From NCBI GenBank assembly GCA_002435755.1, contig DIYH01000037.1, positions 1 through 64,000 on the forward strand: a DNA stretch of 64,000 bases, read 5' to 3'. Source of the DNA: Flammeovirgaceae bacterium UBA6059 (GTDB lineage Bacteria; Bacteroidota; Bacteroidia; Cytophagales; Cyclobacteriaceae). A program made the position numbers and the translations under genes. The notes under the pieces were generated by a model, which was given only the letters and a program-made list of their open reading frames with translations, had not been told where the DNA came from and did not search any database. Of this stretch, positions 44,487 through 53,950 are shown piece by piece. Each line of letters opens with the position of its first letter. Within the stretch, counting starts at the first letter, position 1.

Positions 44487-45392
44487 ATGGCTTCAGGCTT
44501 TTTCGCAATACTTGATGATGTCGCTACACTGCTGGATGATGTTGCTATGATCAGTAAAGTCGCGGGTAAGAAGACGGCTGGAATATTAGGTGATGACCTA
44601 GCGGTAAATGCTGAGAAGGCCTCAGGTTTTGCCTCTTCCAGAGAATTGCCAGTACTCTGGGCCATTTCAAAGGGTTCATTACTTAACAAACTGATCATTC
44701 TGCCGATAGCGTTTCTCTTGAGCGCTTTCCTTCCGACTGTTATTACGGTAGTGCTTTTACTCGGCGGTTTCTATCTGGCATACGAGGGGGCCGAAAAAAT
44801 ATATGAGTATTTCGTACCTCACAAGGAGAAAAAGAAATCCGCGGTAGTAGAAGCATTGAAAGAAGGTGATCTACTCGAACTGGAGAAGAAAAAGGTACGA
44901 GCAGCTATAATCACGGACTTCATACTGTCTGTAGAAATTGTGATCATCGCGCTAAGCACTGTGGCTGATCAGCCGCTAAATATCCAGGTTGTTGTAGTGA
45001 GCATTATAGCATTGGTGGCCACCATTGGTGTTTATGGTATCGTAGCTTTAATCGTGAGAATGGATGAATTTGGATACGCACTCATCAATCTCAATGAAGA
45101 GGACAACACCCTATCAGACAAAATCGGAATGTTCCTTGTCCGTGCTTTACCCTCTGTGATTAAAGGTTTGACAGTTATTGGGACTATAGCGTTGATGCTG
45201 GTATCCGGAGGCATCTTCGTTCACAACTTGCCTTTTGTACATCATCTCGCCGAAGGACTAAACATCCCATCCATGTTGTTTGAGTTTCTCACGGGATTGA
45301 TTTTTGGTGCTGTAGTCTTATTAGTAATGAAAGTTGGAAAGTCATCTTTTGGCAAAAAAGACAATAAAAAAACCTTACCTGAAGACAAGTAA
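44487..45392 (+). CDS. DUF808 family membrane protein
   Basis: 301 residues matching DUF808/YedI along the full length. The start MASGFFAILDDVATLLDDVAMISKVAGKKTAGILGDDLAVNA is characteristic. At least six hydrophobic segments follow (IILPIAFLLSAFLPTVITVVLLL, VVVVSIIALVATIGVYGIVALIV, GTIALMLVSGGIFV, LIFGAVVLLVM). The function of the family is not known. The coding end overlaps the terminator hairpin at 45368-45399. Confidence 0.93.
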   Translation: MASGFFAILDDVATLLDDVAMISKVAGKKTAGILGDDLAVNAEKASGFASSRELPVLWAISKGSLLNKLIILPIAFLLSAFLPTVITVVLLLGGFYLAYEGAEKIYEYFVPHKEKKKSAVVEALKEGDLLELEKKKVRAAIITDFILSVEIVIIALSTVADQPLNIQVVVVSIIALVATIGVYGIVALIVRMDEFGYALINLNEEDNTLSDKIGMFLVRALPSVIKGLTVIGTIALMLVSGGIFVHNLPFVHHLAEGLNIPSMLFEFLTGLIFGAVVLLVMKVGKSSFGKKDNKKTLPEDK

Positions 45393-45399
45393 GGTTTTT
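45368..45399. terminator. Bidirectional intrinsic terminator
   Basis: Perfect 11-bp arms AAAAACCTTAC (45368-45378) and GTAAGGTTTTT (45389-45399) with a 10-base loop, placed across the DUF808 stop codon. The A and T tracts allow use from both sides, for DUF808 and for the small minus-strand gene. Confidence 0.75.
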
Positions 45400-45436
45400 C
45401 GAAATGACGCAATAAACTTGGTTGAATCAAGCACCT

Positions 45437-45658
45437 CTAAGCTGCTATCGCATAATGCTTTAATGCAGATCTTTTCTGCAGGTCCAGGGTTCTCAATTCG
45501 TTTGTATATGCATCAGATTGTTTCATGTATTCATTCTTGTCCAAATCTCCCCTCAAAAAGAGTTTTGTAGAGAGATTGAACTGTCCTTTGACAGTCGACT
45601 TTCGGCCATCAATCATTGATAGCGTATTCATCAGTTTAACATACTTAATTAGTTTCAT
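45437..45658 (-). CDS. Small basic protein of unknown function
   Basis: 73 residues from the ATG at 45658 (a GTG one codon earlier is possible). It is rich in Lys, Leu and Arg with no known domain (SMIDGRKSTVKGQFNLSTKLFLRGDLDKNEYMKQSDAYTNELRTLDLQKRSAL). Support for it being real comes from normal amino-acid composition and from the terminator 40 bp downstream on the same strand. It could also be a chance frame. Confidence 0.45.
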   Translation of the reverse strand: MKLIKYVKLMNTLSMIDGRKSTVKGQFNLSTKLFLRGDLDKNEYMKQSDAYTNELRTLDLQKRSALKHYAIAA

Positions 45659-45778
45659 CACTAAATCATTTTCTGTTTTTCGCTGATCTCAACGCGAGGG
45701 TTTTTAAAAGGTTGAGAAAAATTTGAAAAAAAATTCAGCTAGCCTGCTGAAGAATTATAAAGCTTTGATTATCAACAC

Positions 45779-47983
45779 TTAAGAAATCAAAGCTAATATC
45801 TTTCCAAACCGGATCAGTTGGCTAATAGACTCATCATCATCAGCTTTATCGAAGCGATATAGGATAATGGCTTCTCCATTGCTTTCCATGTGGAAATGGG
45901 GATATTCTTCTATTTTACGGATGATACCAGGGTGGAAAAAGTTTCTAACCGCTTCTTCATCTGGCCCTTTCAACAAGAACTTGTCTGAAAAAACCGGATG
46001 AGCTTCAAAATCAATGTCTTCTCTGTAAGCCAGATCAGTTACCTTCTCGAAGAACCCTTCTCGTTCCAATAAAAAAACAGGTATATCCTTAGGAGGCTTT
46101 ATAATTAGGGCAGACAATTGCGAGTCTGGCGATAATGTTTCAGGCGTTTGATCATAAATGATTTCGGAATAGATCAAGCGAACACCTTCATATTTACCAG
46201 ATACAATATTCTGAGCATGGACTATTCTGCTATTCACTCCAAAATTAAATCCCACAAAATTGTCAAATGATATGGTCTTAGCTGGAAGAAATTTCCAGTG
46301 GTTTTGAGCAGCAATGGCCTTCAGATGCTGCTGATGATCTGTGAGTTTCTGATCTAGTACCGGAAGTGCATCCTTTTTGACTTGTGTGGCTAGTGGATGA
46401 TCTGAAACAGGAATAAGATGTTCTGCATTGGCAAGGATAAGCTGCTTGCCTTCCGCCTCCCATTCCCTGATCAATCCCTGTAAGTGCGTTCGAAACGTAT
46501 GGTCAATCAGGTTGACGTGAGTAAAATCAATCACCAGTCTACCTTGTTCCCTGCAACTTTCAATCTCTGATTTTAATGAGATATAGTTGGAGAATATTGC
46601 CGAATGCTGAAGATAGATGACATCCTGATCATGATCCTTGGTGTAATCAAAACGAGACTTGAATAAGTACTTGAGAGGAGCTCCATAGTACAAGTGAATG
46701 ACCACCTGCATAAGTATTCCTGCCAGTACACCAATAATCAAATCGGTGGCAAGCACAGTAACAAGCGTGGTTAGAAAAATGAGGAGTTGCTCCTTCCCTA
46801 TTTCATAAACATGTTTGAACTCTGAGGGCGATGCTAATCGAAAGCCCACATGGATTAGCATTGCCGCTAATGCAGCTAACGGTATCTGTTCGATAATTGG
46901 CCTACCTATTAGTAAGAAGATCAAAAGAAACCCTCCATGAAAGAAGTTAGCCCATTGGGTTCGTCCTCCGTTACTAATGTTTGCTGAACTTCGAACAATC
47001 TCTGAGATCATCGGCAATCCACCAACCAGGCCGGAAAGAGCACTCCCCGCACCCATTGCGGATACGTCTTTATTGAGATTAGACTTACGATGATAGGGAT
47101 CTAGTGTGTCTACTGCTTGAGCACTCAATAGCGATTCTAAACTTGCCACCAATGTGATACTGATTACCGCTATCCAAAAGGTACCTGTCATGGTCATACC
47201 AAAGTCGGGCAGTACGATCCCCTCAATTACTTTTTCCGGTAGGTGAACCAGGTTTTTTGGACCAAGGTGATACACCTGACCTATCAGCTTATAGTCATGT
47301 TCATGAAACAGATCAAAAATATGGGAGAAAGGTATCGAACAAATGATCACCAACATAGGTGCCGGGATCAGTTTGATTGGTTTGAACTTGATCTGCGGAT
47401 GAATGACCAATATGAATATGCTTATGAGTGCAATAAATGCGATCTCAGGGTTCATATTGATAAAAGCATCAGGTATCTGGATCATCGACCCAATGATACC
47501 ATGCCCTTTACCAGTCTCAGGCGTGTAGTCTAAAGCCACAAAAAGTTGCTTAACGATAATGATGACCCCTATGGCAGCAAGCATGCCGTGGACCGCAGCT
47601 GACGGGAAGAAATCACCAAACTTGCCCACCTTGAGAAAACCTAAGATCATCTGTAAAATTCCAGCGATCAGGAATACAGCTAAAGCGTACTTATACCCAG
47701 CCAACATATCCCCCTGCCCGAGAGACTCCACTGCCCCTAGATTAACCACTATGAGCCCAGCAGCAGGCCCGCTTATAGTCACATAAGAACCAGTGACCCG
47801 TGACATGAACAGCCCGCCTACTATTGCCGCAATCAGACCTGACATGGGTGGTACTCCTGATGCTACCGCAATACCTAAGCAAAGGGGTAAAGCGATCAAT
47901 GACACCATAAAACCGGAAACAAGGTCTTTCTTCCAGTATTCCTTTAAACTCATTAATCCGTTACTGTATAATGCTGATGCCAT
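45779..47983 (-). CDS. SulP-family anion transporter with STAS domain and extra C-terminus
   Basis: 734 residues. The first 430 residues hold about 11-12 membrane helices with SulP signatures (GLIAAIVGGLFMSRVTGSYVTISGPAAGLIVV, STAMGAGSALSGLVGGLPMIS-like MGAGSALSGLVGG). A STAS domain follows at about 450-540 (LVIDFTHVNLIDHTF). A further 180-residue C-terminus (GFNFGVNSRIVHAQNIVSGKYEG, PKDIPVFLLEREGFFEKV) is not part of the usual family. The substrate is likely sulfate or bicarbonate; the sequence does not settle which. An ATG 10 codons in (47953) is an alternative start. Confidence 0.9.
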   Translation of the reverse strand: MASALYSNGLMSLKEYWKKDLVSGFMVSLIALPLCLGIAVASGVPPMSGLIAAIVGGLFMSRVTGSYVTISGPAAGLIVVNLGAVESLGQGDMLAGYKYALAVFLIAGILQMILGFLKVGKFGDFFPSAAVHGMLAAIGVIIIVKQLFVALDYTPETGKGHGIIGSMIQIPDAFINMNPEIAFIALISIFILVIHPQIKFKPIKLIPAPMLVIICSIPFSHIFDLFHEHDYKLIGQVYHLGPKNLVHLPEKVIEGIVLPDFGMTMTGTFWIAVISITLVASLESLLSAQAVDTLDPYHRKSNLNKDVSAMGAGSALSGLVGGLPMISEIVRSSANISNGGRTQWANFFHGGFLLIFLLIGRPIIEQIPLAALAAMLIHVGFRLASPSEFKHVYEIGKEQLLIFLTTLVTVLATDLIIGVLAGILMQVVIHLYYGAPLKYLFKSRFDYTKDHDQDVIYLQHSAIFSNYISLKSEIESCREQGRLVIDFTHVNLIDHTFRTHLQGLIREWEAEGKQLILANAEHLIPVSDHPLATQVKKDALPVLDQKLTDHQQHLKAIAAQNHWKFLPAKTISFDNFVGFNFGVNSRIVHAQNIVSGKYEGVRLIYSEIIYDQTPETLSPDSQLSALIIKPPKDIPVFLLEREGFFEKVTDLAYREDIDFEAHPVFSDKFLLKGPDEEAVRNFFHPGIIRKIEEYPHFHMESNGEAIILYRFDKADDDESISQLIRFGKILALIS

Positions 47984-48305
47984 ATGAGAACGATATGTCT
48001 CTAATTTTTCAGCAAGAAAGATGAATTAAGATACTCGATCAAGAATAATCTTGGTTCTTTGATCATGAAATGATGGTAGGGTCACTATAAGAGATTACAC
48101 TTCGAAACCAAGTGTTCTATTGAGTACTTGGCGGCTTAGAGATTGATCTTATGAGTTACATAAGATACATCTTGTCTTAGCTCTCCAGCATACGTTAAGA
48201 AGAAATCCCATTCTAAATGACCTTTTTAGCTACCAATTTGGAAGATAAGAAGCCGCCTCTCGCTGGTCATACCTTACTCTGAATGCTCCATATGAACAAC
48301 CTTCG
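47984..48305. other. Gene-free region
   Basis: About 320 bp between the SulP start and the NagB-like end. It has a small CTTATG...CATAAG inverted repeat near 48149-48165; no gene or RNA was recognised. It should contain the SulP promoter. Confidence 0.4.
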
Positions 48306-49007
48306 CTAATTCAGAACCAAACACTGTACATTGTCATGAAGCCATAGAAAAGAAGCGGGGCAGTGAGTAGATATCTTCCCAGTCATTATGAATTCTTTGG
48401 GTTGTTGCTTCCCCTCACCGGAGATGATCAGAATAATTTTTCTGGAGTGAAGTAGGTCGCTCATGCCAAGAGTCAACCCATATTCCGGGCTTGAAGACAC
48501 ACTGGCCACCATTCCATGCTGCTGCGAGGTGTCTGTGAGCTTTTCAATGTGACAATGAGGGTTTAGTTCATCAGCAGGCTCATTGAAACCGATATGGCCG
48601 TTTTGTCCTAATCCAAGAATGCTAATATCAATCGGGCCATTTTCGTTAAGTTTTATCTGAACAGCTTCACATTCATTGTCGAGATTTTCCGCATGTGGAT
48701 CAAATGAAATATATCGCTGCTTTGATATAGAGAGTGGTTCGATAAGTCGTTGTTGAAGGTAATGTTCACAACTCCCAGGGTCATCCAACGGTAACCCTAC
48801 CCATTCGTCAAGTTTTATGACCTTGAGTCTGCTAAATAGCTCGGGGGAATCAGCAAAAGTATCTTGAAGATTACTATACAAACCTTTTGGAGAACCTCCT
48901 GTAGCTGCACATAAGAGTAGATCGGGTTTGATTTTTAATTCAGCCAAAATGAGATCAGAACCATGTTGACTGAGCTCATCATAATCATCAAAGTACTTGA
49001 TCTTCAT
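48306..49007 (-). CDS. nagB: NagB-family glucosamine-6-phosphate deaminase/isomerase
   Basis: 233 residues from the ATG at 49007, which overlaps the symporter stop as ATGA. It shows the NagB pattern: CAATGGSPKGLY for the phosphate site, KVIKLDEWVGLP near residue 70, and LGLGQNGHIGFNEPADE with the catalytic His. The family converts glucosamine-6-phosphate to fructose-6-phosphate and ammonia. Context with a GH4 hydrolase and an SSS symporter points to amino-sugar use, although a related sugar-phosphate isomerase role cannot be excluded. Confidence 0.88.
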   Translation of the reverse strand: MKIKYFDDYDELSQHGSDLILAELKIKPDLLLCAATGGSPKGLYSNLQDTFADSPELFSRLKVIKLDEWVGLPLDDPGSCEHYLQQRLIEPLSISKQRYISFDPHAENLDNECEAVQIKLNENGPIDISILGLGQNGHIGFNEPADELNPHCHIEKLTDTSQQHGMVASVSSSPEYGLTLGMSDLLHSRKIILIISGEGKQQPKEFIMTGKISTHCPASFLWLHDNVQCLVLN

Positions 49008-50797
49008 CCCCCAGAAGTTTCGGCTGATTCTACAAATTTTAGTGTTAACCAACCAGTTATTAACCCAACAGCTAATAGAGTGATAGCCAACAAATAACTG
49101 CCCAAGACGGCATGCCCAACACTAAAGAGTATACTATTGAGGAAAATCACGCCAAGGGCAAATCCGATCCAACTATTCTTCAAACTCTCTTCGGTCATAA
49201 CTTCAGGGGCTTGAATAGCAATGGGCCCCCACCAGCCCTTGGGTCGTACTTTGCAGTAGAAACGTAGCAGAGTTTCATTATCTACAGGCTTGGTCAAGAG
49301 CGTCACAACTATACTCGCTACCGTGCATAGTACCAGAATGACAGTAGCTCGGATCAAAGCATGATCATCGTTGTACCAGATTTCTACCTGGGCATACGCA
49401 CTGTCACTGATCCATCCCAATGCATACAGACCTTTACCTATCAAATGACCATTGGCCAAGACCAGTGCAGCAGCCATGGTCGTGATCTCGGACCAGGCGT
49501 TGATACGCCACCAAAACCATCTCAACATGACAATAACTGCTATCCCTGACATGATCTCTATAACGTATATCCATGCCCCGGAAATACTATCCATTTGCCA
49601 TGCTGCCATAGCAGAAAGCAGGAGAAGCACGACAATACTTATCCTTGATGCTAACAGGTAGTGCTGAGGGGATCCGTCTTTTTTGATAAAGCGCTGATAG
49701 ATATCGTTGACCATATATGAACCGCCCCAACATAAGTGGGTATCGATAGTACTCATAAAGGCGGCCATAAAAGCGGCTACCAGCAGCCCTTTGAGACCTA
49801 CCGGCAAGACTTCAATGATCATCATAGGATAGGCCAACTCCGGATCCTCAATGAGGGCTATTGAAGAATCTGAGATAGGCAAAATCATGATTGATCCCAG
49901 GCCTACCACAATCCAGGGCCATGTGAGTATGACAATTCCTGCTACCGCAAACCACAGGGAAGCTTTGATCGCATGCTGCTCAGACTTAGCGGAAAAAAGT
50001 CGTTGTACAATATAGCCGTCACCCTGGGCCTGTCCTAACCAGAGAACACCAATGAGGCATAAAAAGGCAACCATTTCGGTAGCACCAACATTTACCAGGT
50101 TAGGCCACATATCCACCACCCCGGCGGGTGCACCAGTCGATGAAGCTATTTGGCTTGATAGCTCTGTAGGCCCTCCCACTTCGATCAGCACAAGTATGGC
50201 TAGCAGGACTGTACTCACCATACCAGCAGTAAAGTGAAGCATATCAAGTACAACAACACCCTTAATACCTGAAACTAATGTGTGTACAAGCGCGAAGGTT
50301 GTTGTTACGATGAGTGCAAACTCCGCACTCCATCCAAGCATCACATTAGAAAACTTGAGCATGGCAAGTATGACCCATCCCATACCTATACAATTCTTAA
50401 AAACACCAAAAAAAGTTGCCGTAAAGCCGCGAAGTATCGACGCAGATCGACCACTGTACCTTAGCTCTATCAGTTCAGCATCCGTTAGAATTTCCGATCT
50501 TCTCCAGTACTTCGCATAGAAGAAGACCATCATCATGACGCCTGTGCCTAAGTACCACCATAGCCAGTTACCATAAATACCCTTGGTCCGTACCAGGGCG
50601 GTCACAGCTAAAGGTGCATCTGCAGCAAACCAGGTTGCCGCAATGGAGGTGCCAAGGAGCCACCATGGCAAGCTCCTGCCTGCTACAAAGAAATCGGCTA
50701 CATCCGTTGATTGATGCCTGGCAATCACAAAACCAATCAGTCCGGCCAACAGCAGATAACCGCCAATGACAAACCAATCTAGTGTTTCAAGCGCCAT
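49004..50797 (-). CDS. Sodium:solute symporter (SSS family)
   Basis: 597 residues, about 13-14 membrane helices. Typical segments are LLGTSIAATWFAADAPLAVTALVRTKGIYGNWLWW near the start, GQAQGDGYIVQRLFSAKSEQHA in the middle and AAFMAAFMSTIDTHLCWGGSYMVNDIYQRF for the sodium site. It starts 33 bp after the GH4 gene and overlaps NagB, so it should import the sugar or glycoside that they process. Confidence 0.92.
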   Translation of the reverse strand: MALETLDWFVIGGYLLLAGLIGFVIARHQSTDVADFFVAGRSLPWWLLGTSIAATWFAADAPLAVTALVRTKGIYGNWLWWYLGTGVMMMVFFYAKYWRRSEILTDAELIELRYSGRSASILRGFTATFFGVFKNCIGMGWVILAMLKFSNVMLGWSAEFALIVTTTFALVHTLVSGIKGVVVLDMLHFTAGMVSTVLLAILVLIEVGGPTELSSQIASSTGAPAGVVDMWPNLVNVGATEMVAFLCLIGVLWLGQAQGDGYIVQRLFSAKSEQHAIKASLWFAVAGIVILTWPWIVVGLGSIMILPISDSSIALIEDPELAYPMMIIEVLPVGLKGLLVAAFMAAFMSTIDTHLCWGGSYMVNDIYQRFIKKDGSPQHYLLASRISIVVLLLLSAMAAWQMDSISGAWIYVIEIMSGIAVIVMLRWFWWRINAWSEITTMAAALVLANGHLIGKGLYALGWISDSAYAQVEIWYNDDHALIRATVILVLCTVASIVVTLLTKPVDNETLLRFYCKVRPKGWWGPIAIQAPEVMTEESLKNSWIGFALGVIFLNSILFSVGHAVLGSYLLAITLLAVGLITGWLTLKFVESAETSGG

Positions 50798-50830
50798 AGT
50801 TGGCTTTTCCGGTAAGGGTAGTTCTCTCTT

Positions 50831-52204
50831 TCAATTTATGGGAGGCAATACCTCTTGTTGAAGTTTAAGCATTTCGTTGCACATTTCTACTGCATTCCGG
50901 TAGGAATTGACGTTAGGCTCGATCAATATCGCCTGCAGCAGCTTGTCTTTGGACTGCTCATCATAGGCTTCTACTATGAGCTTATGGATACTAGCGTGTA
51001 ACCTGATGATCGCTGCTATTGCCTCGGGCATTGCTTCCATCTGTACTGGTTGAATACCAGACTTGTTGCAGTGGGCTGGCACTTCCACAACCAGCTCATC
51101 CGGAAGATTGGGGATAGCACCGTTGTTGGGAACATTGACAGCCTCTAGCCATATTTTTTCATCACTCAAAGACGCTTCCATGATCAAAGTGGCTATCTCG
51201 ATAGAGCTTTTCAGTGATCCATCTTCGTTCTCCAATACTTGTTCTTCCATCTCACCTACCGGAAACAGGATCTTGTTTTTATCCTTGATCCAAGGCCTTT
51301 GATAGTCTACCCGGTCAATAGTGTAGACTCCTTCAGGGATTTCATCATTGTCCCATGGGTGCCCTTCATAGGGATCGTAAAAGAATTGTAGCTGCGGTAT
51401 GACAAATTCCTCTGCCCATCTCAAATACTCACCATAGTGATTAGAGGCTGGAGAAGGCCATTGTCCGAACCTTCTTAATAGAATTCTTCCTAAGGCAAGT
51501 TCGTGCCATTTCGCCAGCATATCACCCTCCAGTTCGGTGGCTTTTAGTTTAGGATAAAGGTCTTCCCCTGACTTTGCATCCTGGATCTGCTGAAACCAAG
51601 TAAAATGATTGATACCACATGCCTTTGTTCGCAAACGATCTAAAGGAACATTGATCATTTCAGAGATTTGGTCGCGACCCATAAATACACCATGACATAA
51701 GCCGACTGCTCTTATATTCGTCAGTCGGGTAACAGCTTCGCAAATCTTGTGTTCAGGATTAGAGAAATTGAGTAACAGGGCATTAGGACACAGTCGCTCC
51801 ATAGTTCGAGCAAGCTCCATGATGGGCTTGATGTTTCTTAAGGCGTGAAATATGGACCCTACGCCACCATTCTCACCATACACTTGTTTAAAACCATATT
51901 TTCTGGGAATGTGAAAATCCTGGGACCAATAGACATTTCGGTCTTTCTCAAGCGCGCATACTACAAAATCAGCGTCGCGTACAGCATCTTCGAGATTGGT
52001 AGTTGTGTAGAAATTGGCACTTCTATTGAGTTTCTTTTTGACATATTCGCAATGCTCCAGCGTGTGATCGAGATGGTTGGCATTGATATCCATCAGATGT
52101 ATTTCAAGGCCATCCTTAGCAATGATGTTACTCATCAGGATGTCCTGGATGATCTTCGGACCAAACTCAAGGCTACCTGCACCGATGTAACCTATTTTTA
52201 TCAT
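50831..52204 (-). CDS. GH4 family glycosidase (NAD- and metal-dependent)
   Basis: 457 residues. The N-terminal Rossmann motif GYIGAGSLEFG (5-15) binds NAD. Family 4 residues are visible: LLNFSNPEHKICEAVTR (NP149-150), Cys170-His171 in GLCHGVF as metal ligands, and GINHFTWF near 197-204. GH4 enzymes cleave alpha or beta glycosides by oxidation at C3 with NAD and manganese. Specificity cannot be read from sequence. Unlike most GH4 genes it is not linked to a phosphotransferase uptake system but to an SSS symporter, so a non-phosphorylated substrate is likely. First gene of the sugar operon. Confidence 0.9.
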   Translation of the reverse strand: MIKIGYIGAGSLEFGPKIIQDILMSNIIAKDGLEIHLMDINANHLDHTLEHCEYVKKKLNRSANFYTTTNLEDAVRDADFVVCALEKDRNVYWSQDFHIPRKYGFKQVYGENGGVGSIFHALRNIKPIMELARTMERLCPNALLLNFSNPEHKICEAVTRLTNIRAVGLCHGVFMGRDQISEMINVPLDRLRTKACGINHFTWFQQIQDAKSGEDLYPKLKATELEGDMLAKWHELALGRILLRRFGQWPSPASNHYGEYLRWAEEFVIPQLQFFYDPYEGHPWDNDEIPEGVYTIDRVDYQRPWIKDKNKILFPVGEMEEQVLENEDGSLKSSIEIATLIMEASLSDEKIWLEAVNVPNNGAIPNLPDELVVEVPAHCNKSGIQPVQMEAMPEAIAAIIRLHASIHKLIVEAYDEQSKDKLLQAILIEPNVNSYRNAVEMCNEMLKLQQEVLPPIN

Positions 52205-52440
52205 AATCCAGGTTTAAGTGGTTAAGAGATAATCTACAGCAAAATCTTGAGGATTGTTCGTGCGGAACCAGATTTGATTGGTGAATGTCGTGAGCGTCTC
52301 AGAGTTATTGTAATGAAATTGTAAAACGCTTAAGTGTATTCGGATACCAAGGGCTTAGCCAGTGGTTCAATCAAATGCCAATTGGTGACATTCGAACTTT
52401 TTCTTGATTGGATGTCTCTTGATTGATAGAACTTGCACTC

Positions 52441-53481
52441 ATGAACAGTCAACCAAAGTACATCATCGTTGGAGCGGGTCTTGCCGGACTTACCTGTGCT
52501 TATGAGTTGCTGAAGCGTGGGGAAAAGGATTTCTTAATCTTAGAATCTCGGGATCGCGTAGGTGGCCGTATTCTTACCAGAAATGGAATTGACTTTGGTG
52601 CGACCTGGTTTCAAGGGCATCATCAGCATGTGCATCGTCTTTGTAGAGAACTTGGTATTGCGCAGTTTCCTCAATATAGCCAGGGTCAAAGTATTTTAGT
52701 GTACAGCAGCATGGCCCCAGCTCACCATTTTGAAAATGATCCTTCAGCAACACCTGCCAGCCGCATTACTGATGGCACTTCTGCCTTGATCAAGGCGCTT
52801 GCTGATCAACTAACTGACCATATCACTTTGAACACCAAAGTAGCATCAGTTCATGAAGTTCAGGGTAAACTCAAGGTTGCTACGAACCAAGGGAACTATT
52901 CCTCAGATAAGATGGTCATTACCGTACCCCCGCTCATCGCAACCATAATCCACTATGAGCCAGCGCTTCCAGCAGCAGTGGTTACTGCCATGGAAAATAC
53001 TCACACCTGGATGAGCAACGCCATCAAACTGGGAATGACTTTTAGGAAGCCTTTTTGGAGGGATAGTGGCTTATCCGGAATGATCATAGGCCAAAATGGT
53101 CCTGTCACAGAACTGTATGATCACTCAAATGCTGAAGATTCAAAGTATGCACTGATGGGATTTGTTAATGAGGCGCTACGAGACTTTTCTGAAGAGGATA
53201 GAAAGCGACGGATTCTTGACTATTTATCTAAACATTTAGGTCAGGAGGTGCTCGAATATCTTAGTTATGAAGTAAAGGACTGGTCTGAGGATTGGCACAC
53301 CTCGTGTGAGTCCATCAAGTCATTCTATATGAGTCCACAATACGGCGATCCGGTGTTTCATGAAACGTATCTTGACAACACTCTTATCTTCTCAGGTGCA
53401 GAAACCTCTCCGACTTATGGTGGCTACATGGACGGAGCTATCCATAGTGGAATGATAGCAGCAAGCAAGCTGACCGACTAG
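52441..53481 (+). CDS. Flavin-containing amine oxidase-like enzyme
   Basis: 346 residues from the ATG at 52441; a TTG 18 bp earlier is less likely. FAD binding is shown by YIIVGAGLAGLTCAYELLKRG and RDRVGGRI near the start, and by IFSGAETSPTYGGYMDGAIHSG at the end. The middle is the amine-oxidase substrate domain. It is somewhat shorter than most amine oxidases. It converges with the truncated haemoglobin gene, overlapping it by 4 bp. Substrate unknown. Confidence 0.9.
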   Translation: MNSQPKYIIVGAGLAGLTCAYELLKRGEKDFLILESRDRVGGRILTRNGIDFGATWFQGHHQHVHRLCRELGIAQFPQYSQGQSILVYSSMAPAHHFENDPSATPASRITDGTSALIKALADQLTDHITLNTKVASVHEVQGKLKVATNQGNYSSDKMVITVPPLIATIIHYEPALPAAVVTAMENTHTWMSNAIKLGMTFRKPFWRDSGLSGMIIGQNGPVTELYDHSNAEDSKYALMGFVNEALRDFSEEDRKRRILDYLSKHLGQEVLEYLSYEVKDWSEDWHTSCESIKSFYMSPQYGDPVFHETYLDNTLIFSGAETSPTYGGYMDGAIHSGMIAASKLTD

Positions 53482-53873
53482 GTGGTTTGTTTTCTAGCCT
53501 GAAAGATGCGGATGAACATCATATGAGACATGTTTCTTGCCCTTTCTTTAGCGAGGTGTTGTTTAGGCCCTTCGAACAGTTCGTCCAATATCTCAAACCA
53601 AAGCTGGATCCATTGACCAAAATGCGTTTGCTCTATAGTTCCTCCAAAATGCCGATCGACATCCAGGTGGGCCTTCACTGGGTTCCCTTTGTAATGAGGC
53701 TCAAATAGCAGGTTGGTCTGCCAAAAATCAACCAGTTTGACCAGGTGTTCTTCCCAGTCGGTAATCACACTGTTGAAAATAGGCCCAAGTGAATCATGGG
53801 CCCTTATTTTCTTGTAAAAAGTTCGCACGAGCAAATCAATGTCTTCCCGTGTAGCTATATCCGATTTGGTCAT
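53478..53873 (-). CDS. Group III truncated haemoglobin
   Basis: 131 residues. It has the IDLLVRTFYKKIRAHDSLGPIFN start and the LVDFWQTNLLFEPHYKGNPVKAHLDVDRHF region with the proximal His, then THFGQWIQLWFEILDELFEG, as in group III truncated globins. These bind oxygen or NO; their role in Bacteroidota may be NO protection. It is cytoplasmic and has no operon partner except the convergent overlap. Confidence 0.93.
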   Translation of the reverse strand: MTKSDIATREDIDLLVRTFYKKIRAHDSLGPIFNSVITDWEEHLVKLVDFWQTNLLFEPHYKGNPVKAHLDVDRHFGGTIEQTHFGQWIQLWFEILDELFEGPKQHLAKERARNMSHMMFIRIFQARKQTT

Positions 53874-53950
53874 TGTGCAATATTATGTCCAAATCCTCAG
53901 TGACATTATGATTGAGATCATCAAAGCGACACTGGACTCTCCATCATTGC

